Assembly: GCA_947243845.1 (NCBI GenBank)
Contig: CAMXIF010000025.1
Coordinates: 1-45,237, forward strand
DNA: 45,237 bases
Reading direction: 5' to 3'
Source: an uncultured bacterium
GTDB taxonomy: Bacteria > Bacillota > Clostridia > Lachnospirales > Lachnospiraceae
Below, in pieces: positions 1-6,775 of this stretch. How positions within the stretch are numbered: position 1 is the stretch's first letter; each line of letters starts with the position of its first letter. Position numbers and translations under genes: made by a program. Under the pieces are notes generated by a model. The model did not search any database. It was given only the letters and a program-made list of their open reading frames with translations, and had not been told where the DNA came from.

Positions 1-2
1 TA

Positions 3-1184
3 AACCTACATTTTTTCTTCGGCGTTTTCTTACATTTTATCATTGGCGCTAACACGGATAAAATGATCACTTATGCGGACGATGCGGAAGGTATGGAACA
101 CAGTTTTGCGTCATGGCGTGATATGCCGATTTTTAAGGATATGCGGCCCTGTGTCCTGAAAAATGGGGAAGTGCTGTACTACCTGAATCCTGATAATTAC
201 ACACAGAAAGCAGACAGGACAGCCGCAGACATTACCACACTGGGAAATGATGTCATGCTGGAAATTCCCTACAGGGTGGGCTACAGTATTGAATGGGTGA
301 ACACTGGAAAAAATCTGCTGAAAGTGTCCGTGACCAACGAACCGGACAACGCAGCGTTCAAATATGACGCTTTCAGCCTTGACAGCTATAACGATTGTGA
401 CCGGATCTATATTGGTGTTTATAAAGGCCACTGTTCCGGGAATAGAGCATATTCCAGTTCAGGAAAAGCCGTCACCGTATCACAAACCATTGACACGTTC
501 AGAACATGGTGCAGGGCAAGGGGCGCAGGCTATCAGCAGCGCACATATGGCAGCTTGAAACTGATGCAGTGCCTTTTCATTATCAGTCATGGCACATTAA
601 ACAGTCAGGCGGCTGTGGGAACCGGATATGTGAAAAGCAGTCACAGCGCTGGCGTTAATACTGGCGGTACAAATGCGTATGGTTTTGACAGTGAAGTGAT
701 CCGCACTTCTGCCCCGGCCTATATGACCGATCAGGAACATCAGGTGAAATGTTTGGGCCTTGAAGATTTTTGGGGGAATTATTGGGAATTTATTGACGGC
801 CTGACTTCTGACGCAAACAGAAACGTGATGACCTGCGATATTGCAAAGAACTTTGTCACCAACGGAACCGGCTATAAAAATAACGGAAACGGCGGTGTGA
901 CAGCGAATATTGCGAACTATATGAAGTTACCGCAGGGCGGCAGCGATGCAGGTTTTACAGCCCGTGACGTATCAGGATCAGACAGCACCTATTTTACCGA
1001 TTATGCTTATTTGTATGCGTCCTGTCTTGCTATTTTCGGTGGTGATTGGAATAGTGCTCTTAGTGCGGGCGCTTTTCGGCTGGATGTGAATGATGCTTTT
1101 TCGTTATCGAGTGTGAGTGTCGGGTGTCGCCTGATGTTTATGCACAAAGAGGAACCGAAGGAAACAGAGGAAGAAGCCGCCTAA
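3..1184 (+). CDS. DGR variable protein, C-type-lectin-fold phage tail/receptor-binding protein (5' partial)
   Basis: The reading frame is open from base 3 with no stop, and the first ATG (63) falls inside what looks like a domain, so the true start is probably left of the window; 393 residues are visible. The C-terminal half has the formylglycine-enzyme-like C-type lectin pattern of DGR target proteins: a DFWGNYWEF segment, an LPQGG segment, then FGGDWN, AGAF and the closing GCR. The last ~45 residues are encoded by the variable repeat at 1001-1133. By family knowledge this is a phage tail-tip or fibre protein that binds a host surface ligand, with variable side chains displayed on a fixed scaffold. 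A short acidic tail (KEEPKETEEEAA) follows the fold. The stop codon lies in the loop of a terminator hairpin. The DGR assignment is firm; the ligand is unknown. Confidence 0.9.
   Translation, partial: NLHFFFGVFLHFIIGANTDKMITYADDAEGMEHSFASWRDMPIFKDMRPCVLKNGEVLYYLNPDNYTQKADRTAADITTLGNDVMLEIPYRVGYSIEWVNTGKNLLKVSVTNEPDNAAFKYDAFSLDSYNDCDRIYIGVYKGHCSGNRAYSSSGKAVTVSQTIDTFRTWCRARGAGYQQRTYGSLKLMQCLFIISHGTLNSQAAVGTGYVKSSHSAGVNTGGTNAYGFDSEVIRTSAPAYMTDQEHQVKCLGLEDFWGNYWEFIDGLTSDANRNVMTCDIAKNFVTNGTGYKNNGNGGVTANIANYMKLPQGGSDAGFTARDVSGSDSTYFTDYAYLYASCLAIFGGDWNSALSAGAFRLDVNDAFSLSSVSVGCRLMFMHKEEPKETEEEAA
1001..1133 (+). repeat. DGR variable repeat (VR)
   Basis: This segment aligns without gaps to the template repeat at 1288-1420. 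Reading both strands of the alignment, 19 positions differ and every one is an A in the template: 18 became G and one (1008) became T. The remaining 16 template adenines are unchanged and no non-adenine base differs until 1134, just past the end. In protein terms the changes are Asn to Ser, Asp or Tyr, Thr to Ala, Ser to Gly, Gln to Arg and His to Arg. The shared GTCGGGTGTC block near the 3' end is the likely IMH-type initiation site. Confidence 0.95.
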
Positions 1185-1199
1185 AAAGCGGCTTTTTAA
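1174..1199 (+). terminator. Hairpin and T-run over the variable-protein stop codon
   Basis: A perfect 7-bp stem (AAGCCGC with GCGGCTT) and a 7-nt loop are followed by a T-run. The stop codon TAA (1182-1184) lies in the loop. It reads as a rho-independent terminator. DGR targets in other phages carry a hairpin shortly after VR that helps target recognition; this one lies about 40 nt after VR and might serve both roles, which is inference. Confidence 0.75.
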
Positions 1200-1557
1200 T
1201 ATAACTAAAAACCGGGTAGTGAAAGCATGACATAAAGTTGATTTTTACATTCACTTATTGCCATTAAAGAACAGACAAAAAAAACGATTATACTAATTTG
1301 TATACGTCCTGTCTTACTATTTTCAGTGGTAATTGGAATAATGCTCTTAATGCAGGCACTTTTCAACTGAATGTGAATAATACTTTTTCGTTATCGAATG
1401 TGAATGTCGGGTGTCACCTATTGTTTTCCACAATAGATATTTTTTAAACACGGTGAACTTCCACTACCCTGCCACTAGGCAAAACACAAAGAATCCCGTT
1501 ATCTGTATTAGTAGCAGAAGCGAACGTTCAGGGGACGGAAAACATCAGGGGTGTTGC
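1200..1557 (+). ncRNA. DGR template RNA region (TR plus 3' spacer)
   Basis: About 370 bases between the variable protein and the reverse transcriptase carry no convincing gene. They hold the TR (1288-1420) and then about 137 bases up to the RT start. In characterised DGRs the TR is transcribed as an RNA whose downstream spacer is needed for cDNA priming, so this stretch is the expected template RNA. The exact ends cannot be read from sequence. The RT frame stays open back to about 1411, but that part overlaps TR and is not likely to be translated. Confidence 0.7.
1288..1420 (+). repeat. DGR template repeat (TR)
   Basis: This is the invariant donor copy for VR. It has 35 adenines on the + strand, largely in AAT and ACN codons when read in the VR frame, so A substitution would hit Asn and Thr codons while sparing the scaffold residues (Trp, Phe, Gly, Cys, Leu). 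It lies between the target gene and the RT, all on the same strand. Confidence 0.95.
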
Positions 1558-2676
1558 ATGAAAAGACATGGTGATATTTTTTATAAAATTTGCGCCATGG
1601 AAAACCTACGGGAAGCACACCGAAATGCCAGAAAAGATAAATTGTTTTATAAAGAAGTCAAGATGGTTGATCAGGATCCTGACAAGTACCTGAAAGAAAT
1701 TCAGGAAATGTTGCTGAATGATACTTACGAAGTGTCAGAATACACGGTGTCGATCATCAATGACAAAGGCAAGGAACGAGAACTTGAAAAACTTCCATAC
1801 TTTCCAGACAGGATCATTCAATGGGCGATCATGCTACAGATTGAACCGATCTTCATGGAAACGTTTTGCACTCATACCTGTGCATCCATAAAGGACAGAG
1901 GGATCAGCAAGGCCCTTGATCTTCTTCATGGGTATCTGGAAGATGTACCCGGTACACAATACTGTCTGAAAATTGATGTCAGAAAATTCTATCCTAGTAT
2001 AGATCACGATATTTTGAAGCAACTGCTGGCCCGCAAGATTAAAGACCAGCGGCTGCTTTCACTATTGTATAAAATTGTTGACAGTGTTCCCGGTACTGGT
2101 GTACCGATTGGATCCTATCTTTCACAATACCTTGCGAATTTTTATCTGGCATATTTTGACCACTATTTGAAGGAAGAACTGCATCAAAGGTATGTGGTGC
2201 GGTATATGGATGACATTATCATATTATCGGACAGCAAGGAACAGCTGCATGAGGTCAGAAGAAAGATGGGTGAATATCTGGAAACACGTCTGAACCTTGT
2301 TTTGAAAGACAACTGGCAAGTCTTTCCTGTAGATGTCCGTGGTATTGATTTTATAGGGTTCCGCTGCTTCCACGGCTACACGCTGTTACGGAAACGAACC
2401 TGTATAAAGTTTAAAAATATAATGCGCCGGATTCAGAAAAAGCAGGAAGCCGGACTTCTGATCAGTTATTCAGAATTTTGTTCAGCTAATTCATATTGTG
2501 GATGGCTGGATATGTGCAACGGCTACAGGCTGAAAGAAAAATATATTGTACCGGTTGCGCCGTCCCTGATGCGGTACTATGAAGAAGTTATTGCTGACGG
2601 GAAAAAGAATAAGGTTGTGAAAATCAACAAATATAGAAAGAAGCTAGAAAAGAAAGGATTGGTGAAAGCTGCATGA
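1558..2676 (+). CDS. DGR reverse transcriptase
   Basis: A group-II-intron-like reverse transcriptase of the DGR clade, 372 residues, a usual length for the family. It copies TR RNA into adenine-mutagenised cDNA that replaces VR. The first catalytic aspartate is D140 in LKIDVRKFYPS; the active-site box is YMDD at residues 216-219. The segment GVPIGSYLSQYLANFYLAYF is the DGR version of the motif that is QGxxxS in other RTs. No protease, RNase H, maturase or endonuclease domain is visible. ATG 1558 is chosen because an AGGGG lies 7-8 nt upstream and the N-terminus MKRHGDIFYKICAMENLREA is typical of DGR RTs; the longer frame from 1411 overlaps TR. It ends in an ATGA overlap with the next gene. 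Confidence 0.95.
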   Translation: MKRHGDIFYKICAMENLREAHRNARKDKLFYKEVKMVDQDPDKYLKEIQEMLLNDTYEVSEYTVSIINDKGKERELEKLPYFPDRIIQWAIMLQIEPIFMETFCTHTCASIKDRGISKALDLLHGYLEDVPGTQYCLKIDVRKFYPSIDHDILKQLLARKIKDQRLLSLLYKIVDSVPGTGVPIGSYLSQYLANFYLAYFDHYLKEELHQRYVVRYMDDIIILSDSKEQLHEVRRKMGEYLETRLNLVLKDNWQVFPVDVRGIDFIGFRCFHGYTLLRKRTCIKFKNIMRRIQKKQEAGLLISYSEFCSANSYCGWLDMCNGYRLKEKYIVPVAPSLMRYYEEVIADGKKNKVVKINKYRKKLEKKGLVKAA

Positions 2677-2969
2677 AAGATTTAGGAATCAGACAGGGAA
2701 GTGCCGCCTTTGCCGTTCCGGTGGTTGTTATGCCGGATGCGGTGTATGTCCACAAGGATATACAGAAGGTGGAGCCGCAGGAGGGAATGGAGAACGCCGG
2801 GGACGTGTACCAGTATCACGAATTTGTATATGAACCTGACGAATACATTCAGCTGATCGGAAGTGAAAACGACACACTGAAAAAGAATCTGTCCAGTATG
2901 TCGGAAGAACTGACCAGCACACAGATGGCATTGACAGAAGTTTTTGAAATGATAGGGGGTGCAGAATAA
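2673..2969 (+). CDS. Small phage protein of unknown function
   Basis: 98 residues, starting in an ATGA overlap with the reverse transcriptase stop, so probably translated by coupling. The centre has the QYHEFVYEPDEYIQ pattern often seen in short proteins next to tail fibre genes of Firmicutes phages. The last 40 residues look like a short coiled coil (ENDTLKKNLSSMSEELTSTQ). I compared it with Avd, the accessory DGR protein: Avd is a basic four-helix bundle of about 120 residues and this acidic protein does not resemble it. No function is assigned. Confidence 0.7.
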   Translation: MKDLGIRQGSAAFAVPVVVMPDAVYVHKDIQKVEPQEGMENAGDVYQYHEFVYEPDEYIQLIGSENDTLKKNLSSMSEELTSTQMALTEVFEMIGGAE

Positions 2970-3088
2970 TGAGCATGATGGCAAAGGTTTATGCTGACCT
3001 GATCCGCAAGGGTAAAAAGACGGTCAAGGACGTTCCCAAAAGTTTGCAGAAGGAAGTCAAGGCGCTGCTGGCGGGTGACACAAAATGA
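2969..3088 (+). CDS. CD1375-type small phage protein, copy 1
   Basis: A 39-residue protein, starting in a TAATG overlap with the preceding stop and ending in an ATGA overlap with the following frame. ATG 2975 or 2978 are also possible starts. The sequence pattern (AKVYADLIRKGKKTVKDVP, then a basic helix ending in LL) matches the short proteins that databases name after CD1375 of a Clostridioides difficile prophage. Its function is unknown; such genes sit between tail and lysis genes. It is related to the next gene. Confidence 0.7.
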   Translation: MSMMAKVYADLIRKGKKTVKDVPKSLQKEVKALLAGDTK

Positions 3089-3138
3089 TCCTGCTGGAAG
3101 TCCTGCTTTATTTCATACTGGGAAAGGGGGTGGATAAT

Positions 3139-3267
3139 ATGGCAATCGTTTATGCGCTGCTGATCATCAAAGGCAAGAAAACCTATGGTGATGTTCCGGC
3201 AAAGCTGAAAGAACAGGTCAAGGAAGTTCTGATTGACATGGAAGTGCCTGAACTGGCCGCAGATTGA
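3139..3267 (+). CDS. CD1375-type small phage protein, copy 2
   Basis: A 42-residue protein paralogous to the preceding one: both have a Val-Tyr-Ala start, a Gly-Lys-Lys-Thr turn, a Asp-Val-Pro motif and a Lys-rich helix. I start it at ATG 3139 because a GGGGGTGG block sits just upstream and because the shared domain begins there. The frame is open back to ATG 3085, which would add 18 hydrophobic residues and overlap the previous stop. Function unknown. Confidence 0.65.
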   Translation: MAIVYALLIIKGKKTYGDVPAKLKEQVKEVLIDMEVPELAAD

Positions 3268-3310
3268 TTTTTTCAGCTACATGGACAAATTATCAAAGAC
3301 ACACGTTAAA

Positions 3311-3353
3311 GCACCTATATGACGTTATATGAGCGTCAGACGGGTGCCTTTTT
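3311..3353 (+). terminator. Terminator between tail-region genes and lysis genes
   Basis: A two-part stem (GCACC with GGTGC outside, TGACG with CGTCA inside) is followed by CTTTTTC. It would separate the DGR/tail transcript from the holin-endolysin pair. Confidence 0.6.
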
Positions 3354-3377
3354 CGTGTGCAGAAAGGATGGAAAGAC

Positions 3378-3806
3378 ATGAAAATGAAACTTTTAACTTT
3401 TATCGGTGTAGTTGGAAGCTGGATCGCTTCCCTGTTCGGGGGCTGGGATGCCGCACTGGTGACGCTGCTGATCTTCATGGGAATTGATTATGTGACAGGT
3501 CTGATCGTTGCCGGGGTATTTAAGGCCAGTGAAAAGACAGAGAACGGCGCACTGGAAAGCACAGCAGGATGGAAAGGTCTTTGCAGAAAAGGCGTGACCT
3601 TGCTTGTGGTTTTGGTGGCGTGTCGGCTGGATCTGGTCATGGGTTCCAACTTTATCAGGGATGCCGTGGTGATCGCATTTATCGCAAATGAAACTATTTC
3701 AATTATCGAAAATGCCGGTCTTATGGGGATCCCCATTCCCGCAGTTATCACAAAGGCCATCGAAGTGCTGAAAAGCAAAGCAGAAAGTGAAGGTGATCAC
3801 CAGTGA
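3378..3806 (+). CDS. Phage holin (Phage_holin_4_1 / TcdE type)
   Basis: 142 residues, matching the toxin-secretion/phage-lysis holin family. Hydrophobic segments lie near residues 5-22, 27-48 and 75-90, and the conserved GIDYVTGLIVA motif is present. Holins make holes in the membrane at the end of the lytic cycle so that endolysin reaches the wall. ATG 3378 is chosen over a GTG at 3357; an AAAGGA lies about 8 nt upstream. The stop overlaps the endolysin start in GTGA, so the two lysis proteins are probably translationally coupled. Confidence 0.88.
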   Translation: MKMKLLTFIGVVGSWIASLFGGWDAALVTLLIFMGIDYVTGLIVAGVFKASEKTENGALESTAGWKGLCRKGVTLLVVLVACRLDLVMGSNFIRDAVVIAFIANETISIIENAGLMGIPIPAVITKAIEVLKSKAESEGDHQ

Positions 3807-5143
3807 AGATCGTTGAACATTTCCTGACAAGGAACCGCTGCTATCAGGCAGCAAAGCAGAATACAAAGGGCGGCTTAATGCTTCATAGCGTAGGCTGCCC
3901 GCAGCCTTCCGCACAGGTATTTGTGAACAGCTGGAACAGTGCTGACAAGTCTGTGTGTGTTCATGCGTTCATTGACGCAAATACCGGGGACGTGTACCAA
4001 ACTTTGCCGTGGGAATACCGGGGATGGCATTGTGGATCCGGGCCAAACGGATCCGGCAATAATACGCATATCGGTGTTGAAATGTGTGAACCGGCCTGTA
4101 TCAGATACACGGGCGGCGCACGTTTTACCTGTTCCAATGTAGAGGAAGCACGGGCCGCAGTCAGGCGCACATATGAAAGCGCTGTTCAGTTGTTTGCTGA
4201 ACTGTGTGAACGGTTCAGGCTTGATCCGCTGGCCGATGGGGTTATTCTCTCCCACGAAGAAGGACACAAACGGGGGATTGCCAACAATCACGGCGATCCG
4301 GTTCATTTATGGAATCAGCTGAACATGGGGTATACTATGGACGGATTCAGAAAAGCGGTCAAGGCTGCTATGGGTTCCGCAGCTGTACCAGCAGAACCGG
4401 CAGCTGTAGACAATGCCGCTGTGATCTGGAACTTCCTGAAAAGTAAAGGGCTGAATGATTACGCCGTGGCCGGTATCATGGGGAATCTGGAAAAGGAAAG
4501 CGGGCTGGATCCCTGCAATCTGCAAAACAGCTATAACAAAAAGCTGAATATTTCGGATGCCGATTATACCGCCGTTGTGGATGCTGGGGCTTACCCTGAT
4601 TTTGTTACAGACAAGGCCGGTTATGGTTTGGTACAGTGGACGTATTGGAGCCGGAAAAAGGCCCTGCTGGACTATGCAAAGGCGGCTGGTACTTCCATCG
4701 GTGATCTGAATATGCAGCTGGCTTTCATGTGGCAGGAGTTACAGGGGTACAAAACTGTTATGACTGTACTGAATAGCGCCGCATCCGTCAGGGAAGCGTC
4801 AGACATTGTTCTGCATAAGTATGAACAGCCGGGGGATCAGAGTGTAGCTGTAGAGGAAAAGCGGGCTGCATCCGGTCAGACATTTTTTGACCGGTTCACT
4901 GGTTCCGGCGCTTCCCCCTTCCCCGTTGTTCCTTTTCTGGTCAGAGTTGTCATCCCGGATCTGAATATCAGAACAAGCCCCGGTTCCGCAGATAACAGCA
5001 ATTTGTCAGGCAAGTACACGGACATCGGAACCTTCACTATTGTGGAGACTTCCGGCAGTTGGGGCCTGCTGAAATCATACCGGGAAAAGCGCAACGGATG
5101 GATCTATTTGGGGAACCCTGACTACTGTGAAATCTGTTCCTAA
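3803..5143 (+). CDS. Multidomain endolysin: amidase, tail-lysozyme-like domain, SH3-like domain
   Basis: 446 residues. Residues about 20-185 form an N-acetylmuramoyl-L-alanine amidase (Amidase_2/PGRP fold) with zinc-ligand histidines in LMLHSVG and in the GDPVHLW segment. Residues about 205-350 resemble the phage tail lysozyme-like domain, with GIMGNLEKESGLDP containing the probable catalytic Glu. Residues about 378-446 look like a bacterial SH3 domain (DLNIRTSPG, closing Trp-Ile-Tyr-Leu) for wall binding. It starts with GTG inside the holin stop. Two cutting activities in one lysin would attack both the glycan and the stem-peptide linkage; the first domain is certain, the second is a family-pattern call. 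Confidence 0.88.
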   Translation: MKIVEHFLTRNRCYQAAKQNTKGGLMLHSVGCPQPSAQVFVNSWNSADKSVCVHAFIDANTGDVYQTLPWEYRGWHCGSGPNGSGNNTHIGVEMCEPACIRYTGGARFTCSNVEEARAAVRRTYESAVQLFAELCERFRLDPLADGVILSHEEGHKRGIANNHGDPVHLWNQLNMGYTMDGFRKAVKAAMGSAAVPAEPAAVDNAAVIWNFLKSKGLNDYAVAGIMGNLEKESGLDPCNLQNSYNKKLNISDADYTAVVDAGAYPDFVTDKAGYGLVQWTYWSRKKALLDYAKAAGTSIGDLNMQLAFMWQELQGYKTVMTVLNSAASVREASDIVLHKYEQPGDQSVAVEEKRAASGQTFFDRFTGSGASPFPVVPFLVRVVIPDLNIRTSPGSADNSNLSGKYTDIGTFTIVETSGSWGLLKSYREKRNGWIYLGNPDYCEICS

Positions 5144-5228
5144 TTTGTTACTAATTGAGGGGATTTTGACAGATTTAGTTAGCGTGTAAAGACTGAACTT
5201 TTCCCATAAATACAGTATTTGCGCTATG

Positions 5229-5257
5229 TTGTACTGAACCCTTTTTTGTGATATAGT
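5229..5257 (+). promoter_or_regulatory. Sigma-A promoter for the MBOAT gene
   Basis: TTGTAC, a 17-nt spacer and TATAGT, about 40 nt before the MBOAT start. It is the first chromosomal signal after the prophage lysis genes. Confidence 0.7.
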
Positions 5258-5296
5258 AGACATAGGATTCATTTAAAGAGCAGAGGATAACAAGAG

Positions 5297-6739
5297 ATGC
5301 AGTTTCATTCTTATATTTTTATTATGATATTCCTGCCGGTCGTGCTCCTGCTATATTTTCTGGGCAATAAGGCGGGCAGTTTGTGGGGCAAAATAGTGCT
5401 TATTCTTGGCAGTATCGTATTTTATGGCTGTGCGGGGAAGGATTCTTTGCTGATGCTTGGAATCAGCATTGCCGTGAATTATGTGTGCGTACTGGTCATA
5501 AAACGATTTCAGTACCGGAAGATCTTTCTGGCGGTTCCTGTACTGATCAATGTCGGGATTTTATTATATTTTAAGTATTTCAATTTTGCGCTGGAGAACC
5601 TGAACTGGATCATGAGGACAGAATATGGTCCCAGGGATATCTTCCTGCCGCTTGGCATCAGCTTTTTTACCTTTCAGCAGATAGCCTATCTTGTGGCGGT
5701 ATATAGGGGAGAATTGGAAGAGGAGCGGCTGGTAGATTATCTGGTCTATATTTTGTATTTTCCCAAATTGTTGATGGGGCCGCTGACCGATCCTGTGGAA
5801 TTTTTGAAAGATATTAATGATGCAGGACAAAAGAGGATTGATTGGGATCATATCGCCTGCGGGATTAAGATATTCAGCTTTGGATTGTTCAAAAAGGTAC
5901 TTCTGGCGGATACCTTTGCACAGGCGGTCTCATGGGGCTATGAGGAGTTTGCCGCAGTCACATCCATCGATCTGCTGCTGATCATGTTTTTCTATACCAT
6001 GGAGATCTATTTTGATTTCAGCGGGTACAGTGATATGGCAACGGGGGTGTCAACGATGTTCAACATACCTCTGCCGATGAATTTTGATTCACCCTATAAG
6101 GCCTTATCCATCAGGGATTTTTGGAAAAGATGGCATATTTCCCTGACGAAATTTCTGACGAAGTATATATACATTCCGCTGGGCGGAAGTAAAAAGGGAA
6201 AGGTTTTTACTTATATCAATACTATGATCGTCTTTCTGGTCAGCGGAATCTGGCATGGAGCCAGCTGGACCTTTATTTTGTGGGGGATTTTACATGGCCT
6301 GCTCAGCGTTCTGGACCGCATGTTTGAAACGGTGCAGAACAAAATCGTCAAACCGGTCAGATGGTTTGTCACTTTTGCCATGGTAAATGTCTTATGGCTG
6401 TTGTTCAGTGCGCAGTCTGTCAGACAGTGGCTGGACATGCTGATTAAGGTCGTTCGGTTCCAGGACAGGACTGTGAGTGATAAGATACTGAGGATTTTTC
6501 AGATACCGGAGTCAGTGGTTGTGCGCGACCTGCTGCATCTGCAAGATCTGCCGATAGATAAAGGCATCTGGATGGTTCTCTTTATGGCGCTGTCTTGTGG
6601 GATTTGTCTGCTGCCTGAGAATAATTACAGGAAATTATCCAAGAACACATACCTGACCATGGTTTTGGCAGCGATTGCCTTTGTGTGGAGTCTGCTGTCT
6701 TTCAGTACGGAGTCGGTATTCATATATTCAAACTTTTAA
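5297..6739 (+). CDS. MBOAT family membrane O-acyltransferase (AlgI/DltB-like)
   Basis: 480 residues, a normal length for the AlgI-like branch, with about ten hydrophobic segments. Key family features are visible: FLPLGISFFTFQQIAY, YFDFSGYSDMATG, the RDFWKRWHISLT block and the catalytic His region SGIWHGASWTFILWGILHG. Such proteins pass acyl groups across the membrane for O-acetylation of secreted polysaccharide or D-alanylation of teichoic acid. The next gene encodes a membrane-anchored SGNH-like protein, the usual partner that does the final transfer outside, which points to surface polysaccharide O-acetylation. No dltA or dltC is adjacent, so the D-alanine role is less likely. Confidence 0.92.
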   Translation: MQFHSYIFIMIFLPVVLLLYFLGNKAGSLWGKIVLILGSIVFYGCAGKDSLLMLGISIAVNYVCVLVIKRFQYRKIFLAVPVLINVGILLYFKYFNFALENLNWIMRTEYGPRDIFLPLGISFFTFQQIAYLVAVYRGELEEERLVDYLVYILYFPKLLMGPLTDPVEFLKDINDAGQKRIDWDHIACGIKIFSFGLFKKVLLADTFAQAVSWGYEEFAAVTSIDLLLIMFFYTMEIYFDFSGYSDMATGVSTMFNIPLPMNFDSPYKALSIRDFWKRWHISLTKFLTKYIYIPLGGSKKGKVFTYINTMIVFLVSGIWHGASWTFILWGILHGLLSVLDRMFETVQNKIVKPVRWFVTFAMVNVLWLLFSAQSVRQWLDMLIKVVRFQDRTVSDKILRIFQIPESVVVRDLLHLQDLPIDKGIWMVLFMALSCGICLLPENNYRKLSKNTYLTMVLAAIAFVWSLLSFSTESVFIYSNF

Positions 6740-6775
6740 AGCATGTCGGACAAGTGACAGAAAGGGTAGCGGAAG

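Noticed and set aside
1411..1557. N-terminal extension of the reverse transcriptase
   Set aside because: The frame is open but overlaps TR and the template spacer; a good ribosome site and the family's usual start are at 1558.
2673..2969. Avd accessory protein of the DGR
   Set aside because: It is downstream of the RT, acidic and with a short coiled coil; Avd is basic and forms a four-helix bundle.
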